From CAVUAT01 sp963739545 (GTDB lineage Bacteria > Actinomycetota > Thermoleophilia > Solirubrobacterales > 70-9), in the NCBI GenBank assembly GCA_963739545.1, contig CAVUAT010000011.1, forward strand, positions 620,001-684,000: 64,000 nt of DNA. The letters are read 5' to 3'. This document shows, piece by piece, positions 15,943-24,626 of the stretch (positions are counted from its first letter, which is position 1; each line of letters opens with the position of its first letter). Under the pieces are notes generated by a model that searched no databases, was not told the origin of the DNA, and saw nothing but the letters and a program-made list of their open reading frames with translations. The position numbers were made by a program, and so were the translations under genes.

Positions 15943-16787
15943 GGGTGGCTCCGCCGCGCAGCTTCGCGCATCACGTCCAGCGGCGCTTCCTTCCCGGTCC
16001 AGATCCGGAGGCTCTCGGCGCCCTGGCGAATCAGCACCTCGACCCCGTCGATCACGTCGGCACCGAGCTCGCGGGCGCGCCTGACCAGCTCGGTGTCGTT
16101 GTGCCCGTACACCAGGTCCACCAGCGCGACGCCGTGAAGCCGCGCGGGATCGAGGGGCAGCGCCTCGAAGGGATCGGATTCGTCGCCGGCGAGCCCGACG
16201 GCGGTGCAGTTGACGATCAGCTCGTAGTCGGAGGTCCGCACCTGCTCGGAGCTGATCGGGGCGAGCATCGGAGCGTCCTCCGATGCCTCCGCCGCGGCGC
16301 CTGCGAGGTCGCGTACGAGCTGATCCGCGCGGGCCTGGGTGCGGTTCCAGACGTCGACTGTGGCTCCAGCTCCAGACAGGGCCCAGGCGACCGCACGCGC
16401 CGAGCCACCGGCCCCGAGGACGAGCGCGCTGCGCCCAGCCGGGGCCTTCGGCAGAGCGGCCAGGATGCCGTGGCCGTCGGTGTTGTCGGCCCGGATCGAG
16501 CCGCTCGTGAAGCTGAGGGTGTTCGCTGCGCCGATCTCGCGAGCCGCGTCGGAGGCCTCGCCCGCGACGGCGAGCGCGGCCTCCTTGTGGGGGATCGTGA
16601 CGTTGACCCCGGCGAAGCCGCGGCCGGGCAGCGAGCGGACCAGCCCGGCGAAGTCAGCGGGCGAGACCTCGATCGCCTCGTAGCTCCACTCGTCGCCGAG
16701 CCCAAGCGCCTCGAGCGCTGCGGTCTGCATGGCGGGGGAGCGCGAGTGCGACACGGGCTGGCCCAGCACGGCGAGGCGCGTGCTCAT
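15939..16787 (-). CDS. aroE: Shikimate dehydrogenase
   Basis: A 282-residue NADPH-dependent enzyme that reduces 3-dehydroshikimate. Key blocks are LGQPVSHSRSPAMQ (residues 7-20), GVNVTIPHKEAAL with the catalytic lysine near residue 63, ADNTDGHGI with the catalytic Asp near residue 100, and the Rossmann motif VLGAGGSARAVAWAL. The reading frame stays open upstream, but that sequence is proline/serine-rich and lies inside mltG's 3' region. The ATG at 16787 fits the family start. It is 13 bp from the mltG stop. Confidence 0.95.
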   Translation of the reverse strand: MSTRLAVLGQPVSHSRSPAMQTAALEALGLGDEWSYEAIEVSPADFAGLVRSLPGRGFAGVNVTIPHKEAALAVAGEASDAAREIGAANTLSFTSGSIRADNTDGHGILAALPKAPAGRSALVLGAGGSARAVAWALSGAGATVDVWNRTQARADQLVRDLAGAAAEASEDAPMLAPISSEQVRTSDYELIVNCTAVGLAGDESDPFEALPLDPARLHGVALVDLVYGHNDTELVRRARELGADVIDGVEVLIRQGAESLRIWTGKEAPLDVMREAARRSHP

Positions 16788-16800
16788 CGCGAGACCGCGA

Positions 16801-18222
16801 TCAGCACTCTGTGGGCGAGCCGCCCTCGGCCTCGAGGGCGGCCTGGTATTCGTCCGAGAGCCGCTCGAACTCGCCTTCGCTCGCGGTGAAGGTGTGCTCG
16901 CCACAGGTACCGGGCTTGACGACGAAGTAGATGAACTTGGTGGTCGCGGGGTCGGCAGCGGCCTTGATCGCCGCCAGGCCCGGGTTGCCGATCGGCGTCG
17001 GCGGCAAGCCGGCGTTGAGTCGGGTGTTGTAGGGGGTGTCGGCGTCCAGCGTCGCCTGAGTTATCGGCTCGGTGTAGTTCTCAGTCTCGTAGCGGGTGGT
17101 GGCGTCGATGCCGAGCGGGATCCCCTGGCTGAGGCGGTTGTAGATGACCGACGCGACGAGCTCGCGCTCCTTCGGCACCTGCACCTCCTTGTCGATCATG
17201 GAGGCGATGATCAGAACGTCGTAGGCGGTCAGGTTCTTCTTCGCGGCCGCTTTCAAGTCCACCCGGGCGAGGTTGTCCTTGAACGCCTGCAGCTGCTGAT
17301 CGACGAGCGACTTGACGTTGTTGTTCGCCGGCAGCTCGTAGGTCGCCGGAAACAGGAAACCCTCGAGGCTGTCGGACTTCGCCCCGTACTGGGCTGGATT
17401 GAACCCCTTCGGCGCCGACTCCGTCAGCTGCAGGTACTCATCGCTTGACACGCCTTCTGGCAGGACGTCGGAGGCGATCTGGTCGCGTGACAGCCCCTCT
17501 GGGATCGTGACCGTGGTCGCCCCGCTGGAGGCCGGGGCCTCCCCCGTGAGCCGGTCGATGACGGTGCTGTAGCTCATGTTCTCGGCGAGCGTGTAGCTGT
17601 CGGCCTGGATGTCGCTGCTCTTGCCCGAGAGGCGCAGGCGAAGCTCGAACAGGCTCGCGGACGCGATCACCCCCTGCTCGTCGAGGATGTCCGCGATCTG
17701 CCCGGAATCCGAGCCCTCGGGGATATCGACCGTGACCGTGCCCTCGCCGGCCCCGTCGCCCGCGAAGGGCTGAAACAGGGCGACCAGGAACCAGACGACG
17801 AGGATGCCGGCGAGCGCCAGAGCGAGCGCGGCGACGCGGCGGCGACGGTAGGTTCCGGGCGGCGACGGTGGTCTGCCGTCGCGGCGGCGGGCCATGCGCT
17901 CGCGCATCGACTCGCGCGGCGCCCTCGGCGGCGCGGCAGCGGCGGGGCGCTCCCGCGTGGGCGGCGCTGCCGCGACGGCGACGGGCTCCTCGACGGGATC
18001 GGCTTCCTTGGCGCGGCGCCTGCGCTGCTTGCGCTCAGCCTTCATGCGGCCACCCTTGCGCTGCTGCTCGCGCTCGCGGCGCCGGCGCTCGCGCTCGAGC
18101 GCCGCGGGGTCGTCGCGGCCGAACTCGTCGGTGTCGGGCGTCAGCCCGTCGGGCGAGGTCAGGTTGCCCTCGCTGTCGGCGAACCACTCCCCGCTGTCGC
18201 CGCCCCCGCGTTCAGAAGTCAC
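16801..18222 (-). CDS. mltG: Endolytic transglycosylase MltG (YceG-like)
   Basis: A 473-residue protein that cleaves nascent peptidoglycan glycan strands to set chain length. Residues 1-125 are a charged Arg/Lys/Glu-rich cytosolic region. Residues 129-148 are one transmembrane helix (ALALALAGILVVWFLVAL). The rest is the extracellular YceG domain, with the catalytic Glu in ASMIDKEVQVPKERELVAS and the block AGLPPTPIGNPGLAAIKAA near residue 415. It overlaps ruvX by 4 bp and stands 13 bp before aroE, a standard actinobacterial arrangement. Confidence 0.93.
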   Translation of the reverse strand: MTSERGGGDSGEWFADSEGNLTSPDGLTPDTDEFGRDDPAALERERRRREREQQRKGGRMKAERKQRRRRAKEADPVEEPVAVAAAPPTRERPAAAAPPRAPRESMRERMARRRDGRPPSPPGTYRRRRVAALALALAGILVVWFLVALFQPFAGDGAGEGTVTVDIPEGSDSGQIADILDEQGVIASASLFELRLRLSGKSSDIQADSYTLAENMSYSTVIDRLTGEAPASSGATTVTIPEGLSRDQIASDVLPEGVSSDEYLQLTESAPKGFNPAQYGAKSDSLEGFLFPATYELPANNNVKSLVDQQLQAFKDNLARVDLKAAAKKNLTAYDVLIIASMIDKEVQVPKERELVASVIYNRLSQGIPLGIDATTRYETENYTEPITQATLDADTPYNTRLNAGLPPTPIGNPGLAAIKAAADPATTKFIYFVVKPGTCGEHTFTASEGEFERLSDEYQAALEAEGGSPTEC

Positions 18223-18704
18223 CCTGCGGGCCTCCTCTGCTTCGCGTCCGGGGGCCCTTGCTGCGGGGCCTCCTCCGCTTCGCGTCCGGGGGCGCTTGCT
18301 GCGGGGCCTCCTCTGCTTCGCGTCCGGGCCCCTGAAGCGAGATAGGACTCGAGCAGATGGGCGGCCGCGAGCGAGTCCTCGTCGGCGCGCGCGCCTTCGC
18401 GGGCGCTGCGGGCGGCCATGCTCGTAGTCAATCGCTCGTCGTACGTCTCAACAGGCACCTGTAGGAGCTCCCCCAGATCGTGCGCGAAGGCACGCGTCAG
18501 GCGAGCCTGCTCGCCCTCATCCCCGCTGAGCGTGATCGGCAAACCGACCACGACGAGCTCCGCTCCGTGCTCTGCGGCGAGGCTCGCAATCGCTCCCGGC
18601 TCGGGCGGCGAGATGGCCGACAGCGGTGTCGCGAGGGTCCCGGTCGGGTCAGAGATCGCGCAACCGCATCTGACGGTTCCGTAGTCCAGCGCCAACACGC
18701 GCAT
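18219..18704 (-). CDS. ruvX: RuvX/YqgF Holliday junction resolvase-like protein
   Basis: A 161-residue RNase H-fold protein. Family blocks are LALDYGTVRCGCAISDPTG (residues 4-22), LVVVGLPITLSGDEGEQA near residue 50, and the PVETYDERLTTSMA motif. The predicted catalytic Asp residues are in the first and third blocks. It acts in Holliday-junction or 16S rRNA processing in other bacteria. The last ~35 residues are a low-complexity Arg/Pro/Ala tail encoded by a 38-bp tandem repeat; they are outside the conserved domain. The ATG at 18704 is 29 bp downstream of the alaS stop. Confidence 0.9.
   Translation of the reverse strand: MRVLALDYGTVRCGCAISDPTGTLATPLSAISPPEPGAIASLAAEHGAELVVVGLPITLSGDEGEQARLTRAFAHDLGELLQVPVETYDERLTTSMAARSAREGARADEDSLAAAHLLESYLASGARTRSRGGPAASAPGREAEEAPQQGPPDAKQRRPAG
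18228..18328 (-). repeat. 38-bp tandem repeat, about 2.7 copies, at the 3' end of ruvX
   Basis: Copies begin near 18228, 18266 and 18304. On the plus strand each contains cctcctctgcttcgcgtccg or a one-base variant, exactly 38 bp apart. Because 38 is not a multiple of three, ruvX reads successive copies in three different frames, giving three unrelated short peptides at its C-terminus. There are no spacers, so this is not a CRISPR array. Confidence 0.9.
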
Positions 18705-18733
18705 CAGGCAATCACATTCCCGCGCCCAGTCAT

Positions 18734-21362
18734 CTAATCGCCGAGCTTCGCCTCGATCGCGTCGCGGGCGGCCGCGAGCGCGTCGTCGAGCTTGTCGGGG
18801 TCCTTGCCGCCGGCCTGGGCGACGTTCTCGCGGCCTCCGCCTCCGCCGCCGACGAGCTCGGCTGCGACCTTGATCACCTCGGCCGCCGAGAGGCCCTTTG
18901 CCACTGCGGCCTCGCTGAAGCTCGCGGCCAGCGCGACCTTGCCGCCCTCGGTCCCTCCGAGCACGACCGCAGCGTCGCCCGCCCGCTGCTTGATCTGGTC
19001 GGCGAGCTGCAGCAGCGAGCGCTGGTCGGCATCGTGGCCTCCGCCGACGAAGACGGTGATCTCGCCGATCCGCTGGCCGGCCGCGGCGATCTCGTCGGCC
19101 TGCTGGGAGACATCGGCCGCGCCGGCCTTCCTCTTCTCCTTGGCGAGGGCGCGCAGGCGCTCGCCCGCCTTCTTCGCGGCCGCGACGGGGTCCTGAGCCG
19201 AGCCGAGAGCCTCGCCGGCCTCCTGAAGCTGATCCGAGCGCTCGCGAAAGAAGTCGATCGCCTCGGGCCCGGTGATCGCCTCGATCCGGCGCACGTTGGC
19301 GGCGCTCGAGCCCTCGGAGGTGATCTTGAAGATGCCGACCTCTGCCGTGTTCGCGACGTGGGTGCCTCCGCAGAGCTCGCGCGAGACCTCCTCGACCTCG
19401 ACCACCCGGACCCACTCCCCGTACTTCTCGCCGAACAGGGCCATCGCTCCCAGCTTCTCGGCCTCGCTGCGCGACATCTGCATCGCGCGCACAGGGCGGC
19501 TGAACTTGATCCACTCGTTCACGCGGTCCTCGACGTCGCGCGCCTCACCCGCGCTGAGCGACGCGCCGTGGGTGAAGTCGAATCGCAGCTTGTCGGGGCG
19601 CACCGCCGAGCCGGCCTGGCGCACGTGGTTGCCGAGGCGTTCGCGAAGCGCGGCGTGAAGCAGGTGGGTCGCGGTGTGGTTTCGCATCGTCGCGTGCCGC
19701 GTCGCGTGCTCGACCTCGGCCTCGACGCGCGCGCCGGCCTCAGGGAGCTCGCCTTCGGGGTCGGCTAGCGCCAGCGCCTGGTCGTCCCCGAGCCGGTAGA
19801 CGTCGGTGACCCGGGCCGAGCCGCCTTCCCACCGCAGCTGCCCAGAGTCGGCGACCTGGCCGCCGCCCTCGGCATAGAAGGGGCTCTCCTCGAGCTTTGC
19901 GAGGACGCGGCCGTCGTTTCCTGCCGCGGCGAGCAGGCTCGTCTCGGCGCGCAGCTTCTCGTAGCCGACGAACCGCGACGGCGGTGCCTCGGCCGCAAAC
20001 TCCAAGACGGCGCCATGGCGGTCCTCGGAGCCGTGCGCCGTCGCCGTGCCCATGCGGGCCCGCGTGCGCTGCTCGTCCATCAGCTCCTCGAACCCCTGGT
20101 CGTCGACCGAGAGCCCCTGCTCGGCGAGCAGCTCCTTGGTCAGGTCGTATGGAAAGCCGTACGTGTCGTGGAGCTTGAACGCGTCGGCGGCGTCCACCCA
20201 CGAGGTCTCGCTCGCCTTCGCCTGCTCGACCAGCTCGGCCAGCATCTCGGTGCCGCGGTCGAGGGTGCGGCCGAAGCTCTCCTCCTCGTCATTGACCCAG
20301 CGCAGCACGCTGTCGCGCTCGGCGGCGAGCTCTGGGTAGGCGGGCGCGAGCAGCTCGAGCGCTCGCTCGGCGAAGCGGCCGATGTACGGGGCGCTCGAGC
20401 CCGATGGTGCGGCCCTGCTGGATCGCGCGGCGCATGATCCGCCGCAGCACGTAGCCGCGGTCCTCGTTGGAGGGGACGACCCCGTCGGCGATCATCGCCG
20501 ACATCCCGCGCGAGTGGTCGGCGAGGATGCGCATCGCGCGGGTCGTCGGCTGGTCGTCGTCATAGCCGCGGCCCGAGAGCTCCTCCGCAAGATCAACGAG
20601 CGGCCGGATGGCGTCCGTGTCGAAGACCGAGGGGACGTCCTGGAGGATCGCCGCCATCCGCTCGAGGCCCATCCCGGTGTCGATGTTCTTCATCGGCAGC
20701 TCGGTCAGCGAGCCATCCTCGTGCAGGTCGTAGGTCATGAAGACGTGGTTCCAGAACTCGACGAAGCGGTCCGTATCGTCTCCGGGCTTCTCGCCCGGCT
20801 CGCCGAACTCCTCGCCTCGGTCGAAGTAGAGCTCAGAGGACGGTCCGCACGGGCCCGTCGGACCGCCCTGCCAGAAGTTCTCCGAGCGGGGCAGCCGGAT
20901 GATGCGCTCGTCGGGCACTCCGACCTTCCGCCAGATCTCGACGGCTTCCTCGTCGGGCCCGAGGCCGAGCTCGTCGTCGCCTTCGAACACGGTCACCCAG
21001 ATCAGCTCGCGGTCGAAGCCGAAGCCCTCGGTCGAGAGCTCCCAGCCCCAGGGAATCGACTGCTCCTTGAAGTAGTCGCCGAAGCTCCAGTTGCCGAGCA
21101 TCTCGAAGAAAGTCAGGTGCCGAGCCGTGTTGCCGATCTGGGCGATGTCCGTGGTGCGAAAGCAGCGCTGGTAGTCGGCCACGCGCGGCGCCGGCGGCTC
21201 GCCCTGGCCGAGGAAGTACGGCTTGAAGGGCTGCATCCCAGCCGTCGTCAGCAGCACCGAGGGGTCGTCGGATGAGGGGACGAGCGAGGTCGAGGGCACG
21301 ATCAGGTGGTCGCGCTCCTCGAAGAAGGAGAGGTATGTGCTGCGGATCTCGTCGGCCTCCAT
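18734..21362 (-). CDS. alaS: Alanyl-tRNA synthetase, interrupted by a single-base frameshift
   Basis: The N-terminal part (ATG 21362 to about 20390) holds the class II catalytic core: TTAGMQPFKPYF, RCFRTTDIAQIGNT and NIDTGMGLERMAA. The C-terminal part (about 20387-18734) is in another frame and holds the editing-domain motifs HTATHLLHAAL and ELCGGTHVANTAE and the C-Ala domain with GGGGGG. Removing one base near 20387-20393 joins the parts to 875 residues, the normal length, with conserved text across the join (APYIGRFAERALELL). As printed, the extra base makes the codons GAG-CGC-CCC-GTA. AlaS is essential, so either the sequence has an error here or decoding of CCCG corrects the frame. Confidence 0.9.
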
Positions 21363-21461
21363 GGCCGTCCAGTCTAGGAACGGGCAGGGGAGCGTGCTTC
21401 GCGTACCGTCTCGAAACGACGAGGCGGCCGGTAGCAAGTGGCAGCAATGCGCAAGTGGCGC

Positions 21462-22904
21462 TCAGGCGATCGTGCCGTGCCCGACGACCACATCGCCGGC
21501 GAGCAGGCACGCCAGCTGGCCGGGCGCAGCTCCGTCGGCGGGCACGTCGAGCGCAATCAAGGCGTCCCCCTCCTCGCCATCGGGCGCGAGCTGAAGCGTG
21601 CAGCGCCGCTTCGGCGAGTGGTAGCGGAGCCTGACTGCGTTCACCCGATCGGCTCCCCGGTGAAGGCGTGCGCCGCGGATGCGGACGCTCGATGTCTCGA
21701 GCGAGGCGCGGGGCCCGACCGTGACGCGATTCGAGGCCGCGTCGGTGCCGAGCACGAACAGCGCCTCGCTCGAGCCCACGCCCAGGCCTCGGCGCTGCCC
21801 GACTGTGAACTCGTGGTGGCCGTGGTGTTCGCCGAGCACCGCGCCGGAAGCGTCAACGACCTCGCCGGGGCGCTCGCCGAGCCCGCCGTGGCGACGCAGG
21901 AAGGCGCTCTTGCCCTGGCCCGACAGGAAGCAGAGATCCTGGCTCTCGGCGCGGCCGGCGACGCTTGTCAGGCCGCACCCCGCAGCGATCTCCCGCACCT
22001 CGGGCTTCGTCATCGACCCGAGCGGGAAGCCGAGGTGCCGCAGCGAGGACGGAGCGAGGCCCGCGAGCATGTAGGTCTGGTCCTTGTCCTCGTCGGCGGC
22101 GCGCGCGAGCAGAGGCCCCTCGCCGTCATCGTGCAGGCGCGCGTAGTGGCCCGTCACCAGGCGCTCGGCTCCAAGACGGTGGGCGAGCTCGATCATCGCG
22201 TCGATGCGGAGCTCCCCGTTGCACAACACGCAGGGGTTCGGCGTGCGCCCGGCGGCGTAGCCGTCGATGAAGGGCTGGACGACTCCGGCGCGGAACTGCG
22301 GGCGCAGGTCGAGCGTCAGGTGGGGGATGTCCAGCGAGTGCGCGAGCCGGCGCGCGCGCAGCACGGCCTCGGGCGAACAGCAGCTCCGCTCCCCGTCGGT
22401 CGCCTCGTCGGCCCAGAGCTTGAGCGTGACCGCGACCACCTCCTCCCCGCGCTCTCGCTCCAACAGAGCCGCGACGGCGGAGTCGACGCCCCCGCTGAGC
22501 GCGACGAGCACCCGGCCGGGTGACTGGCTGGCGAGCACCTCGCCAGAGCTCGCCGCCGCGGAAAGCGCGCGATGAAGGGCGTCGGCCGCGAGCTCGGCCG
22601 AATGGCGGTGGGTGTCGGCGAGCCCGCCGAGCTCTGCCGCGACATCGTCGGGCCCGACGAGGGCAGCTTCGAGGACGGTGGCCCCGTCCACGAGCTCGGC
22701 CACGGCAGCGGCAGCCGCGCAGCTTGGAGCGCACCCCTCAGCGTCCTGGGTGACGCGACCAACCACCCCGTCGCGAATTTCGAGCGAGACCCTCAGCAGG
22801 TCGCCACAGGGAGCACCGCCTGCGGATCCCGTGAAGGCGTCATCGGCAGCGGGCCCACGCCTCGACGCATCGCTCAGGTGATGTTCGACTAAGGCACGGT
22901 CCAT
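21462..22904 (-). CDS. mnmA: IscU/NifU-like scaffold domain fused to tRNA 2-thiouridylase MnmA
   Basis: About 480 residues. Residues 1-115 match the IscU/NifU N-terminal iron-sulfur scaffold: GGAPCGDLLRVSLEIRDG with Cys33, the GCAPSCAAAAAVAELV block with Cys58 and Cys62, and an ELGGLADTHRHSAELAADAL block in which the third scaffold cysteine is replaced by Ser102. Residues 130-480 are MnmA, with the ATP-pyrophosphatase motif SGGVDS (137-142), TPNPCVLCNG with catalytic Cys225, and SQDLCFLSG with Cys325. MnmA thiolates U34 of Glu, Gln and Lys tRNAs. The ATG at 22904 is preferred; a GTG at 22925 is in frame. No cysteine desulfurase gene is adjacent. Confidence 0.93.
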   Translation of the reverse strand: MDRALVEHHLSDASRRGPAADDAFTGSAGGAPCGDLLRVSLEIRDGVVGRVTQDAEGCAPSCAAAAAVAELVDGATVLEAALVGPDDVAAELGGLADTHRHSAELAADALHRALSAAASSGEVLASQSPGRVLVALSGGVDSAVAALLERERGEEVVAVTLKLWADEATDGERSCCSPEAVLRARRLAHSLDIPHLTLDLRPQFRAGVVQPFIDGYAAGRTPNPCVLCNGELRIDAMIELAHRLGAERLVTGHYARLHDDGEGPLLARAADEDKDQTYMLAGLAPSSLRHLGFPLGSMTKPEVREIAAGCGLTSVAGRAESQDLCFLSGQGKSAFLRRHGGLGERPGEVVDASGAVLGEHHGHHEFTVGQRRGLGVGSSEALFVLGTDAASNRVTVGPRASLETSSVRIRGARLHRGADRVNAVRLRYHSPKRRCTLQLAPDGEEGDALIALDVPADGAAPGQLACLLAGDVVVGHGTIA

Positions 22905-22944
22905 CGCCCCGATGCTAGTCGCCACAAGGTCGCCTGGACCTCAA

Positions 22945-23000
22945 TGGTGGGCGCGAAGCGCCCGCCATATTTGCCGGCGCCTCCGGCGCCGGCTTCTTTT
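22945..23000 (+). terminator. Two adjacent hairpins, the second with a T-tract (plus strand)
   Basis: Hairpin 1 spans 22945-22967 with arms TGGTGGGCGC and GCGCCCGCCA (one G-T pair). Hairpin 2 spans 22973-22993 with arms GCCGGCGCC and GGCGCCGGC and is followed by TTCTTTT, an intrinsic terminator layout on the plus strand. No plus-strand gene is known upstream, since mnmA and its neighbours are on the minus strand. It may end an antisense or small RNA. Confidence 0.6.
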
Positions 23001-23191
23001 ATGGACTCCAGCCTGCCGTTGCCGCCCCGGCCTGGAAACCCGTGTTGCACAGGTGGGTGTCTACCCGGCGAAACCACGGTGGGCGCCGCCGGAAATCGAC
23101 CCCCAAGCCAATCTGATTAGGGTCACTCTAAGAGACGGTTGGCGTACAGGCTCGAGCCTGTTTCAGACCCTACCACCGGCAACGGGCCCCG
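23001..23191. other. Intergenic segment with palindrome, no gene recognised
   Basis: No coding frame is convincing here. The segment holds a perfect 16-bp palindrome ACAGGCTCGAGCCTGT at 23146-23161 and a further imperfect inverted region. I checked for a tRNA, tmRNA, RNase P RNA and SRP RNA core and found none of their key motifs on either strand. It is the long leader of mnmA on the minus strand and could hold a regulatory RNA. Confidence 0.4.
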
Positions 23192-23551
23192 CTAGCCGAT
23201 TTCCTCCAGCAGCTCCCACGAGGAGATCAGGCCGTCGCGCACTCCGAGAGCGATGGCGACCCTGGTGCGGTCGCCGACCTCTCCGGTCTCGCTCCACACG
23301 TACTGGAGCTCGGCGCGAACGAGCACGCCGTGCTCGGCGCGCTCGATCTCGAGCGGCTCGTAGCGGCGGGTCAGGTGGTCGAAGCCCCTGGCCGACCACG
23401 CGACGGCTGCGTCGCGCCCCCGGTGCGTCGTGCGCTCGGTGCGGATCTCGACCTCGGGATGGACGAGCTCGCCCACGGCCGCCTGGTCGCCCTCCGAGAG
23501 GGCTGCCAGGAAGCGGCGAACGAGCTCGCCTTCATCCGCGAGACCGGTCAG
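23192..23551 (-). CDS. SnoaL-like/NTF2-fold protein, unusual start
   Basis: A small SnoaL-like protein. The fold core is ELVRRFLAALSEGDQ then AVGELVHPEVEIRTE, with GRDAAVAWSARGFDHL and a C-terminal strand LISSWELLEEIG. The family's first helix lies upstream of the first standard start (GTG 23476). It extends in frame back to a CTG at 23551, immediately after the TAG stop (23552-23554) of the previous gene in the same frame. Full length from the CTG is 119 residues, normal for the family. So it starts at CTG, or is made by stop-codon readthrough, or only the truncated GTG form is made. Function unknown. Confidence 0.65.
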   Translation of the reverse strand: MTGLADEGELVRRFLAALSEGDQAAVGELVHPEVEIRTERTTHRGRDAAVAWSARGFDHLTRRYEPLEIERAEHGVLVRAELQYVWSETGEVGDRTRVAIALGVRDGLISSWELLEEIG

Positions 23552-24583
23552 CTACTTGCTTCGCAACGTGTTGGCGATTTTCTTCGGCTGGTCGCCCAGG
23601 CTCGCTTCCTTTACGGCGCTGAGCGCGAGCGCCAGCGCGCCGCCCACGAGCAGGACGATCGGCCACAGGCCGAGGTTGCTCGGGTCGGCGTCGGCGCCCT
23701 CGTTCAGGTCCTGTCCGACGACGAACAGGAACAACACGAGGCCGATCGCCCCTACGTAGGCGGGCCCTCGCGTTCCGATCGTCGACCCGAGGCCGATCAG
23801 GCCGAGCGAGATGACCAGCAGCAGGACGTCCCAGATCAGCCCTGTTTCGATGACCTCGCTCTCGCCGGCCCCGAGGCCGCCGAAGATCGACGAAACGAGT
23901 TCGTTGAGGACAGCGGAACCGGCCGTCAGTACCCCGCACGCCAGCACCGCCGCAATGCCGGCTCCCGTGATCAGCTCGCTGGCCTTCCACAGGCCCTGGT
24001 CGCCGCCGTCGTTGACGGCTGTCCCCGTCACGCGGACGTCGCGGTTCCCGCGCCACAGGTACAGCGCGCCCGCGAGCAGCAGGATCGAGAGGATCCCGAG
24101 CAGGCCTCGGTACACGTTGAAGTGGCCGATGATCCCTTCGTCCCCGAGCAGCTCGTTCCAGAGGGCCGACCACGAGACGATCAGCAGTATCGAGCCGACC
24201 AGGAGATGGAAGCGGATCCCCTTGATCGCTCCTGCGAAGAACGCGAGCGCGGCGCTCACCCCGAAGATCCAGAACGTGTTGAGCGACGAGTCGGGGTTGC
24301 CGTCCACCACTTCGATGAACTGGTTCAAGGCCAACACGACGAAGATGAGTCCGAAAACGCTGAACACCGCCTGCCATGGCCGCGTCGCGCCCGTGAAGCC
24401 GTCGGTGAATATGCCGCCCCCGTAGAGCAACACCGCCGGGGCCGCCAGCAGCAAAAAGACGACGAAGTCCCCCATGTCGTCGCCCTTGCGGATCAGCAGC
24501 ATCAGGATGCCCAGCCCGAGCAGCAGGCCTCCGTATTTGCGCAGCGCGTCGCGCGTGTCGTCGGGGGCGAGCAGGTCTTTCAT
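23552..24583 (-). CDS. Polytopic membrane protein of unknown function
   Basis: A 343-residue protein with about ten hydrophobic helices spread over its length, e.g. YGGLLLGLGILMLLI near residue 17, FFAGAIKGIRFHLLVGSILL near residue 115 and LIWDVLLLVISLGLIGLG near residue 258. I do not recognise a named family. The stop codon is TAG and the same frame continues directly into the SnoaL-like domain. The start at 24583 is followed by a short charged N-terminal helix. It lies 43 bp downstream of the GH3 gene on the same strand, so a shared transcript is possible. Confidence 0.7.
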   Translation of the reverse strand: MKDLLAPDDTRDALRKYGGLLLGLGILMLLIRKGDDMGDFVVFLLLAAPAVLLYGGGIFTDGFTGATRPWQAVFSVFGLIFVVLALNQFIEVVDGNPDSSLNTFWIFGVSAALAFFAGAIKGIRFHLLVGSILLIVSWSALWNELLGDEGIIGHFNVYRGLLGILSILLLAGALYLWRGNRDVRVTGTAVNDGGDQGLWKASELITGAGIAAVLACGVLTAGSAVLNELVSSIFGGLGAGESEVIETGLIWDVLLLVISLGLIGLGSTIGTRGPAYVGAIGLVLFLFVVGQDLNEGADADPSNLGLWPIVLLVGGALALALSAVKEASLGDQPKKIANTLRSK

Positions 24584-24626
24584 GGTCTCCCTTATGTCGT
24601 GGTGCGTGGAACTCCCCGACGGGAAT

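Noticed and set aside
18228..18328. CRISPR-like direct repeats
   Set aside because: Repeats are tandem without spacers, lie in the ruvX end, and no cas genes occur in the window.
23001..23191. Possible tRNA, tmRNA, RNase P RNA or SRP RNA upstream of mnmA
   Set aside because: No cloverleaf, no tmRNA resume codon region, and no RNase P or SRP core motif seen on either strand.
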